Shown here one piece after another: positions 58,295-64,000 of a stretch of DNA of 64,000 bases; the stretch's first letter is position 1; each line of letters starts with the position of its first letter. The notes beneath the pieces were generated by a model that saw nothing but the letters and a program-made list of their open reading frames with translations, did not search any database and had not been told where the DNA came from. The DNA lies in NCBI RefSeq assembly GCF_000421625.1, contig NZ_ATXJ01000001.1:372001-436000 (forward strand), written 5' to 3'. A program made the translations under genes and the position numbers. The stretch comes from Thermus islandicus DSM 21543 (GTDB taxonomy: Bacteria > Deinococcota > Deinococci > Deinococcales > Thermaceae).

Positions 58295-61012
58295 TCACCG
58301 CCTGTGGGGCGGCACCTCCTCCAGGCTAAGCCCAAACCGCTGCCTGGCCTCCTCCAGGACCGCGGCCGCAAGCCCCCCGCCCTCCACCAGGAGGACGAGG
58401 GCGGCGTAGGCGATGTGCCGGGCGTCCACCTCAAAGAAATCCCGAAGGGCCTCCCGGGTGTCGGAGCGGCCGAAGCCGTCCGTCCCCAGGGCCAGGAAGG
58501 GCCGGTTCAGGTAGTCCCGGACCAGGTTGGGCAGGGCCTTGAGGTAGTCCGTGGCCGCCACCACGGGTCCCTCGTGCCCCTCGAGGGCCTCGGCCACGTA
58601 GGGCCTGCGGGGCCTGCCGAGGAGCCAGCCTTCCCTTTCCGCCTCTAGGGCGTCCAGGTAGAGGGCCTTGTAGCTGGTGGCGCTCCAGACGTCCGCCACC
58701 ACCCCGAACTCCTGGAGGAGCTCCTGGGCCTTCAGGGCCTCGTTCAGGATGGACCCCGAGCCCCAAAGCTGCACCCTTAGGCCTTGCCCTTCCCCGGGGC
58801 GGAAGAGGTAGAGCCCCTTGAGGATGCCCTCCCGGATCCGGTCCTTGGGCTCGGGCATGGGGGGGTGGGGGTAGTTCTCGTTGGCGATGGTGAGGTAGTA
58901 GAAGGTGTCCTCTCCCTCCCGGTACATGCGCCTGAGGCCGTCCTCCAGGATCACCGCCAGCTCAAAGGCGTAGGCGGGGTCGTAGGCCCTGAGGGTGGGG
59001 GCGGCCAGGGCGTAGACGTGGCTTTGGCCGTCCTGGTGCTGGAGCCCCTCCCCGAGGAGGGTGGTGCGCCCCGCGGTGGCCCCCATGAGGAAGCCCCGGG
59101 CGCGCTGGTCGGCCGCGGCCCAGACCAGGTCCCCGATCCTTTGCAGGCCGAACATGGAGTAGGTGAGGAGGAAGGGGATGGTGGGGATGCCCCAGTGGGC
59201 GTAGGCGGTGCCCGCGGCGATGAAGTCGGCCATGGCCCCGGCCTCGGTGATGCCCTCCTCCAGGATCTGCCCTTCCTTGCTCTCCCGGTAGGTGGTGAGG
59301 GTGCCGGCGTCCACGGGGATGTAGAGCTGCCCCTGGGGAGAGTAGATCCCCACCTGGGCGATCAGGGCCTCCATGCCAAAGGTCCGGGCCTCGTCCGGCA
59401 CGATGGGCACGATGAGCTTCCCGACCACCGGGTGGCGGAGCAGCTTGGCGAGGATGCGCACGAAGGCCATGGTGGTGGAGATGGCCCGCCCCCCGGAGCC
59501 CTCGTAGAACTCCTGGAAGAAGTCTTCCCCGGGGACCTCGAGGCCTCCCTGGAAGCGCACCCGGCGCTCGGGCACGAACCCCCCCAGGGCCTTCCTGCGC
59601 TCCAGGGTGTACCGCACCTCGGGGGAGTCCGGCCCCGGGTGGTAGTAGGGAAGCTCCCCTAGCCTCTCCTCGGGGATGGGGATCCCCAGGAAGGCGCGGG
59701 CCTCCTTCAGGTCCTCGTCGGTGAGCTTCTTCACCTGGTGGGCCACGTTCTTGGCCATGGCCGTGGGGCCCATGCCGTACCCCTTGATGGTGCGGGCGAG
59801 GATGACCACGGGGCTGCCCTTGTGCTCAAAGGCGGCCTTGTAGGCGGCGTAGATCTTCCTAAGGTCGTGCCCGCCCCGGGCCCGGGTGAGCTCGGTGAGC
59901 TCCTCGTCCGTCATGCCCTCTATGAGCCGCTTGAGCTCCGGGGTGTTGAAGAACCGCTCCCTTAGCTCCTTCCCCCCGAAGGCGGCGTAGCGCTGGCTCT
60001 CCCCGTCCACCAGGGCCTCAAATCGCCTTAGGAGGTGGCCCTCCTGGTCCTTGGCGATGAGGGCGTCCCAGGCCGAGCCCCAGACCACCTTGATCACCCG
60101 CCAGCCCGCGCCCCGGTAGAGCCTCTCCAGCTCCTGGATGACCTTGGAGTTGCCCCGCACCGGGCCATCCAAGCGCTGGAGGTTGCAGTTCACCACGAAG
60201 ATGAGGTTGTCCAGCCCCTCCCTTGCGGCGAGGTGCAACGCCCCCACCGTCTCCGGCTCGTCGTGCTCCCCGTCGCCCAGGAAGGCCCAGACCTTGGCGG
60301 AGCTCTTGGGCTTCAGGCCCCGGTCCTCGAGGTAGCGCATGAACCGGGCCTGGTAAATGGCCTGGATGGGCCCGAGGCCCATGGAGACGGTGGGGAACTC
60401 CCAGAAGTCGGGCATGAGCCAGGGGTGGGGGTAGCTGGAAAGCCCCCTGCCCCCCGGCACCGGGGGGTGGACCTCGCGGCGGAAGTTCTCCAGGTCCTCC
60501 TCCTTAAGCCGGCCCTCGAGGAAGGCCCGGGCGTAGTTCCCAGGGGAGGCGTGGCCCTGGAAGAAGACCAGGTCCCGGTCCAGCCCCGCCTCCGGACCGC
60601 GGAAGAAGTGGTGGAAGCCCACCTCGTAGAGCTCGGCGATGGAGGCGTAGGTGGAGATGTGCCCCCCGATGCCTTCCGCCTTCTGGTTGGCCCGCGTGAC
60701 CATCACCGCCACGTTCCAGCGCAGGATGTTGGCGATGCGCCGCTCCAGCTCCAAATCCCCGGGGTAAGGGGGTTCCAGCGCCTTGGGGATGGTGTTCAGG
60801 TAGGGCGTGGAGAGGCGGTTGGGCGGCGAAAAGCCCTGCAGGTAGAGGTACTCGTCCAAGAAGCGCAAGAGCTCCTCCACCCGCTCGGGGCCTTCCACCC
60901 GGAGCACGTACTCCAAGGACTCCCGCCACTCCCGGTTCTCCACCTCCTTAAGCCGCTCCCGCTCCTCCGGGGAGAGGGCCTCGAGGGCTCTCTTGAGCGC
61001 TTCCTCCGTCAT
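58295..61012 (-). CDS. aceE: Pyruvate dehydrogenase E1, homodimeric type
   Basis: 905 residues, the typical alpha2 AceE length. [37 protein letters not shown], the TPP motif [19 protein letters not shown] followed by [17 protein letters not shown]-type late region (here [16 protein letters not shown]), and [19 protein letters not shown]. It oxidatively decarboxylates pyruvate. The promoter area is shared with a LysR regulator. E3 is not in the window. Confidence 0.96.
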   Translation of the reverse strand: MTEEALKRALEALSPEERERLKEVENREWRESLEYVLRVEGPERVEELLRFLDEYLYLQGFSPPNRLSTPYLNTIPKALEPPYPGDLELERRIANILRWNVAVMVTRANQKAEGIGGHISTYASIAELYEVGFHHFFRGPEAGLDRDLVFFQGHASPGNYARAFLEGRLKEEDLENFRREVHPPVPGGRGLSSYPHPWLMPDFWEFPTVSMGLGPIQAIYQARFMRYLEDRGLKPKSSAKVWAFLGDGEHDEPETVGALHLAAREGLDNLIFVVNCNLQRLDGPVRGNSKVIQELERLYRGAGWRVIKVVWGSAWDALIAKDQEGHLLRRFEALVDGESQRYAAFGGKELRERFFNTPELKRLIEGMTDEELTELTRARGGHDLRKIYAAYKAAFEHKGSPVVILARTIKGYGMGPTAMAKNVAHQVKKLTDEDLKEARAFLGIPIPEERLGELPYYHPGPDSPEVRYTLERRKALGGFVPERRVRFQGGLEVPGEDFFQEFYEGSGGRAISTTMAFVRILAKLLRHPVVGKLIVPIVPDEARTFGMEALIAQVGIYSPQGQLYIPVDAGTLTTYRESKEGQILEEGITEAGAMADFIAAGTAYAHWGIPTIPFLLTYSMFGLQRIGDLVWAAADQRARGFLMGATAGRTTLLGEGLQHQDGQSHVYALAAPTLRAYDPAYAFELAVILEDGLRRMYREGEDTFYYLTIANENYPHPPMPEPKDRIREGILKGLYLFRPGEGQGLRVQLWGSGSILNEALKAQELLQEFGVVADVWSATSYKALYLDALEAEREGWLLGRPRRPYVAEALEGHEGPVVAATDYLKALPNLVRDYLNRPFLALGTDGFGRSDTREALRDFFEVDARHIAYAALVLLVEGGGLAAAVLEEARQRFGLSLEEVPPHRR

Positions 61013-61124
61013 GCTTCCCCCTTAGGCTAACCTACACTACACCGACTCACCCTTCAGTGTGGGGCAGGGGGAGGCGGCTTGTCCAATAGAAGCGGGGAAG
61101 GGAATGCGATAAGATTTTTTTATC
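61013..61124. promoter_or_regulatory. aceE/LysR divergent regulatory region
   Basis: 112 bp. GATAA-GATTTTT-TTATC (61108-61124) is an inverted repeat abutting the LysR start codon; TAAGAT (61110-61115) can act as its -10. On the aceE side TAGTGT and TAGGTT are -10 candidates 15 to 30 bases before the ATG, with AGTGT/ACACT arms around 61033-61060. Confidence 0.45.
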
Positions 61125-61982
61125 ATGGACCTGCGCCGCCTGCGCCTTTTCCTCCTCTTGGTGGAGGAGAGGAACTTCCACAAGGCGGCGGAGAGGGCCT
61201 ACCTCTCCCAGCCCGCCCTCTCCCAGCAGATCCGGGCCCTGGAGCGGGAGCTTGGGGTGAAGCTCCTGGAGCGCCGCCCCTTCCGCCTGACCCCGGCCGG
61301 GGAGGCGTTGAAGGAGGGGGGCAGGCGGCTTCTGGAGGAGGCGGAGGCCCTAAAGGAGCGGGTGCGGAGGGCATGGCGGGAGGGCTTGCGCTTCGGGGTG
61401 CCGGAGAACCTCCTTCCCGACCTCATGCCCCTCCTGGACCACCTGCGCCGCGGCCTGGGGCAGGCGGTGGAGATCCTGGAGATGCACACCCCCGAGCAGG
61501 TGAAGGCCCTGAAGGAGGACCGCCTGGACTACGGCCTGGCCGGGCTCAAGGTGGTGGACCCCGGGATCGGGGAGGAGCCCCTTTTCAAGGTGCCCATCGT
61601 GGTCCTTTTGCCCGAGGACCACCCCCTTGCGGGCGAGGAGCGCGTCCCCTTGCGGGCGCTTAGGGACGAGCCCTTTATCCTGCTGCCCCGGGAAACCCTG
61701 CCGCCTCTCCGCGAGGCCTTCCTCGAGGTCTTCCGCCGGGCGGGCTTCGTCCCCCGGGTGGTGCGGGAGGTGGCCCGCTTTCCCCAGGCGGTGAGCCTGG
61801 TGGCCGCGGGGGTGGGGATCCACCTGACCCTCGCCCCCTACCGGGTCTTCCCCCACCCCGGGACGGTCCTTAAGCCCCTGGAGGAGGAGGCGGCCTTGCA
61901 GGTCTCCCTCATCTACCGTAAGGAACCCCCGCCCCCTAGGCTATCGGAGGTGCGGGGGCTTCTTCGGTCCTGGATCCCTTAG
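61125..61982 (+). CDS. LysR-family transcriptional regulator
   Basis: 285 residues. The winged HTH is DLRRLRLFLLLVEERNFHKAAERAYLSQPALSQQIRALERELGVKLLER, split as the family's ERNFHKAAER and SQPALSQQIRALE. The effector domain follows with EILEMHTPEQVKALKEDRLDYGLAG and VAAGVGIHLTLAP. It is divergent from aceEF and is a likely regulator of the pyruvate dehydrogenase genes, though the ligand is unknown. Short coding end; converges with the 85-residue gene by 4 bp. Confidence 0.93.
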   Translation: MDLRRLRLFLLLVEERNFHKAAERAYLSQPALSQQIRALERELGVKLLERRPFRLTPAGEALKEGGRRLLEEAEALKERVRRAWREGLRFGVPENLLPDLMPLLDHLRRGLGQAVEILEMHTPEQVKALKEDRLDYGLAGLKVVDPGIGEEPLFKVPIVVLLPEDHPLAGEERVPLRALRDEPFILLPRETLPPLREAFLEVFRRAGFVPRVVREVARFPQAVSLVAAGVGIHLTLAPYRVFPHPGTVLKPLEEEAALQVSLIYRKEPPPPRLSEVRGLLRSWIP

Positions 61983-62236
61983 GCCTGAAGGCCCAGGGCC
62001 TCCCCCTCCCCCCAGGCGAGCTCCACCAGGGCGATGAGGTCCTCCACGGGCACCCCGTAGTCCCGGGAGAGGCGGGTGATCTCGTGGCCCAGCCGCCGCA
62101 GGTGGGCCAGCTGGGCCGGGTCGGCGTCCTGGGCCATTTCCAAGAGCCAGCCGAGAAGCGCCTGGGCCTCTTCATCGGTGAGGCCGGCCGTCAGGGCCTC
62201 GTCTTCCAGAAGGAGGTGGGCGGGGTCTTCCTTCAT
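61979..62236 (-). CDS. Small acidic helical protein, unknown
   Basis: 85 residues (EDPAHLLLEDEALTAGLTDEEAQALLGWLLEMAQDADPAQ; LRRLGHEITRLSRDYGVPVEDLIALVELAWGEG). Mostly helical and acidic; a possible nuclease-partner or regulator-like fold is not identifiable. It starts 4 bp inside the FtsB-like gene end, so it is co-translated with it. Confidence 0.55.
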   Translation of the reverse strand: MKEDPAHLLLEDEALTAGLTDEEAQALLGWLLEMAQDADPAQLAHLRRLGHEITRLSRDYGVPVEDLIALVELAWGEGEALGLQA

Positions 62237-62496
62237 CGCCTCTTCAGTATCTCCTCTTTGCGCACCATGCCTAGCCTGCGGGCCAGGGCCTCGAGGTGGG
62301 CGGGGTCTTGGGCCGCGGCCACCAGGGCCTCGAGGCGGGCGATGGCGGCCTCCTTCCTCCGAAGCTCGGCCTCGAGGCGGGCCCGCTCCTGGGCCAGCTC
62401 GCGGGCCCGCACCCCCTCCTGGGCCAGGAGGAAAAGGGCGTGGACCAAGCCCAGGGCGAAGACCAGATGGAGGATGCGGTAGATCGGCCGCTCCAA
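62233..62496 (-). CDS. FtsB/DivIC-like septum protein
   Basis: 87 residues. An N-terminal membrane helix (ILHLVFALGLVHALFLLAQ) is followed by a coiled coil (ARELAQERARLEAELRRKEAAIARLEALVAA) and LEALARRLGMVRKEEI, which is how FtsB-type proteins end (the EEI/ENEIVI-like block is weak). FtsB is part of the divisome. TTG start 62496; TATAAT at 62506-62511 is nine bases before it. Confidence 0.75.
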   Translation of the reverse strand: MERPIYRILHLVFALGLVHALFLLAQEGVRARELAQERARLEAELRRKEAAIARLEALVAAAQDPAHLEALARRLGMVRKEEILKRR

Positions 62497-62505
62497 GGTG
62501 GGGTC

Positions 62506-62511
62506 ATTATA
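62506..62511 (-). promoter_or_regulatory. TATAAT -10 box of the FtsB-like gene
   Basis: Consensus TATAAT on the minus strand 9 bases before the TTG at 62496. Confidence 0.55.
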
Positions 62512-62572
62512 CCCCCGTGGGCCTCACCAAGGGTGGGCCGGGTGCGGGAAGGGAGAAGAACCGGCACAGCAA

Positions 62573-62598
62573 GGCCTCCGGGATGGGGCCCGGAGGCC
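62573..62598. terminator. Strong hairpin downstream of the AztD-like operon
   Basis: GGCCTCCGGG-ATGGGG-CCCGGAGGCC, perfect 10-bp stem, no T-run. It lies between the 83-residue gene and the FtsB-like promoter; nothing else is visible in 62512-62653. Confidence 0.4.
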
Positions 62599-62653
62599 AG
62601 CGCCTGGGGCCTATCCTCTACCCGAGGGGCACCGGGGAGCGGAAAGGCCTGGG

Positions 62654-62905
62654 CTAGAGGGTCACCACCGGGTGGACCTGGGGAGGGTAGGGGGGAAGGA
62701 GGGTCCGGTAGAAGCGCTCCTTGGGCCTGTGGTAGAGGACCCCTCGGTACCAGAGGCCCGTGGAGTGGAGCAGGGCATCTTCCCTCAGGTAAAGGCTGGA
62801 GCCCACGCCCTCCGGGTGGGGCTTCTTCACAAAGCCCAGCCCCTCGAGGAGCTCATGGGCCGCATCCACCCCCATGAGGTACATGACCACGGGCATGGGA
62901 TTCAT
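62654..62905 (-). CDS. Small protein downstream of the AztD-like gene, unknown
   Basis: 83 residues from the ATG at 62905 (MNPMPVVMYLMGVDAAHELLEGLG ... YRTLLPPYPPQVHPVVTL). The start overlaps the stop of the AztD-like gene (ATGA). VKKPHPEGVGSSLYLREDALLHSTGLWYRGVLYHRPKERF gives a mixed alpha/beta look. No family recognised. Confidence 0.5.
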   Translation of the reverse strand: MNPMPVVMYLMGVDAAHELLEGLGFVKKPHPEGVGSSLYLREDALLHSTGLWYRGVLYHRPKERFYRTLLPPYPPQVHPVVTL

Positions 62906-63689
62906 GGCCGCACCAGCGCAAGCCGGGTGGGCTGGCCCCCGATCTTTAGCTGGCGTAGAACACGGCCCTCCCCCAGGCTCACCTCTGCCACCCCTCCCAA
63001 GTGGGGGAGGCTCACGTAGGCGAGGTTTCGCTCGGGCCACAGGGCGATGTCCGGGTAGGCGGCCCCGCCCGTGTCCTCGTGGACCTCCGGGAAGGGTTCT
63101 GGGGCTACCCTCAGCTCCCTCAGGAGCTTGCCCGCACCGGCCTCCCGCACCTGGAGCCGTCCGTCGGTCAGGAGGACCAGGAGGTGCTTGCCATCCGAGG
63201 CCCCCCTCAGAAAAACGCCCCCCAAGGGTATGGGGGAGAGGGTGAGGGCCTGGGGGTCCAGGATAAGGAGGTGGCGCACCTCGTCCGCGTAACCAAAGAA
63301 GACCCCGTCTCCCTCCAGGAACGCGCCGATCCGCTCTTCCGCCACCGGGTAAGGGATGCGGCTTCGCTCCTTTCCCCCCTCCAGCACCAGCACCTCGAGG
63401 GCGCAGGCGAAGAAGCTCCGGGCTGTGGCCCCGTGGAAGGCCTCCCCGTGCGCTGCGGGGCAAGAGAAGCGCCCTCTAGGCTCATCCCCCTGGGAGGGAG
63501 GGAGAGATGGGCCACCTCCTTGCCCTCCGGAAGGTCCAGGGCTAAAAGGCGGCTTTCCCCAGGGCGGTTGTCCAGGACGAAAAGCCGGGCCTCCGCCAGG
63601 AAGGTTTCCGGCACTTCCGGTACGGGCGCATGGGCCCAAGCGAGCGCGAGGAGGCCTAGGCTCAGGATTCCCAGGAGGTTTCCTCGCAT
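62902..63689 (-). pseudogene. Frameshifted AztD-like exported metallochaperone
   Basis: From the ATG at 63689 (GGAGG upstream): signal peptide RGNLLGILSLGLLALAWAHA, then EARLFVLDNRPGESRLLALDLPEGKEVAHLSLP. Near 63460 the frame shifts. In the new frame are SCPAAHGEAFHGATARSFFACALEVLVLEGG, YADEVRHLLILDP and PYPDIALWPERNLAYVSLPHLGGVAEVSLGEG. The HGEAFHG/FACAL pattern and beta-propeller blades fit AztD zinc chaperones. The total is 262 codons against about 400 normally, so blades are missing too. Neighbouring Fur-family gene supports a metal role. Confidence 0.65.
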
Positions 63690-63744
63690 GCTGCACCTCC
63701 GTGATTGGTCTTGCAATATCGTTTTCATTAAGTCAAGGGGCTGA

Positions 63745-63765
63745 GGAGGGGCATCCTGCCCCTCC
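63745..63765. other. Hairpin between the AztD-like and Fur-family genes
   Basis: GGAGGGGCA-TCC-TGCCCCTCC, perfect 9-bp stem. No T-run; it may bound the two promoters. Confidence 0.35.
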
Positions 63766-63857
63766 AGACCCTTACCAAACTTTTGACGCGAACCGACCCT
63801 GCCTGGGGGTTGGAGACGCGTGAGAGAGGTTTATGCGGGTAAACTATCCCTACAGTG

Positions 63858-63885
63858 TTGCATTTGCACAACAGGGGTGTATACT
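63858..63885 (+). promoter_or_regulatory. Promoter of the Fur-family gene
   Basis: TTGCAT (63858-63863), 16-bp spacer, TATACT (63880-63885). A TGTTG-N8-CAACA inverted repeat (63856-63873) covers the -35 and spacer. Confidence 0.6.
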
Positions 63886-63908
63886 GGAATGGAAAGGAAG
63901 GAGGAGTC

Positions 63909-64000
63909 ATGCCAAGGACCAAGGAGAAGGAGAACTACCGGGCGCGGCTGAAGGCTGTGGGCCTGCGGCACACCCTGCCGCGGGAGAGGATCCTTAGCTA
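63909..64000 (+). CDS. Fur-family regulator (Zur/Mur-like), N-terminal part
   Basis: 30 residues are visible before the window ends: PRTKEKENYRARLKAVG then LRHTLPRERILS, the first part of the Fur winged helix (LRxTxxRxxIL). GGAAGGAGG lies 5-13 bases upstream. Divergent from the AztD-like gene; a zinc or manganese regulator is plausible. Confidence 0.75.
   Translation, partial: MPRTKEKENYRARLKAVGLRHTLPRERILS

Noticed and set aside
56360-58648. Plus-strand ORF of 762 residues opposite hemC and aceF
   Set aside because: Shadow of conserved genes on the other strand; no recognisable domain and shadow composition. The same applies to 8650-9762 and 44053-45414.

Overview
The window reads as chromosomal DNA of a Thermus species, probably close to T. 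thermophilus. GC content is very high, third codon positions are almost all G or C, and many starts are GTG. Many proteins are close to Thermus families I recognise (old yellow enzyme, SlyD, leaderless DXS/DHPS/CysK genes, homodimeric PDH E1). From memory, the SlyD protein here differs from the T. thermophilus HB8 protein at roughly a tenth of its positions, so this may be another strain or a sister species. There is no prophage, no intact insertion sequence, no CRISPR array and no rRNA.

Layout. 1-755 is the start of rtcB. 876-3142 holds a PP2C phosphatase, ndk and an NYN-domain RNase-like gene. 3143-7674 holds folP-folB, an MFS carrier, moaC, fdhD and a decayed formate-dehydrogenase-like gene. 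7713-13623 is a long minus-strand run: pspA, a 47-codon gene, a lipoprotein, dxs, an MBL-fold hydrolase, a DUF4139-like secreted protein and a membrane protein. 13916-17338 is a tightly overlapping operon of ABC-2 exporter, outer-membrane-like protein and LolA-like protein. 17335-19151 holds cysK, slyD and tRNA-Glu/tRNA-Val. 19443-25138 holds a truncated glucodextranase-like gene, an old yellow enzyme, a small operon with its own winged-helix regulator, a quinone oxidoreductase and a sugar kinase. 25135-27766 starts with asparaginase and then becomes a gene graveyard: a transposase-like remnant, a broken toxin beside an intact AbrB-type antitoxin, and a decayed membrane ORF. 27888-36312 holds cspA, surE, SAM hydrolase, TPR proteins, ispF, an HD hydrolase, a CBS protein, a Usp and a second MFS carrier. 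36395-41581 holds tRNA-Arg, a SurA/PpiD-type isomerase and a complete TRAP transporter. 42176-54409 holds rnhB, an esterase, a molybdopterin oxidoreductase, a Nudix-like gene, thiI, an amidase, an ion transporter, an acetyltransferase, an M28 peptidase, a MogA/MoaB protein, an aminotransferase and a drastically shortened CorA. 54416-61982 holds folC, fur, hemC and aceEF with a divergent LysR regulator. 61979-64000 holds small genes, a frameshifted AztD-like metallochaperone and the start of a Fur-family gene.

How the genes fit together. Folate synthesis is spread over folP-folB and folC. Molybdenum cofactor work is spread over moaC, the MogA/MoaB protein, fdhD and the oxidoreductase at 44374. 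Two isoprenoid genes (dxs, ispF) are present. The TRAP genes probably import a carboxylate such as lactate, and aceEF consumes pyruvate.

The strongest general signal is regulatory. About twenty genes have a TANNNT -10 hexamer ending 5 to 9 (mostly 6 or 7) bases before the start codon and no usable ribosome binding site, which means leaderless mRNAs. Several divergent gene pairs are separated by only 16 to 37 bp holding two such -10 boxes. The second theme is decay by internal deletion: formate dehydrogenase, toxin, AztD-like protein, glucodextranase-like protein and CorA are all shortened, and CorA remains in frame.
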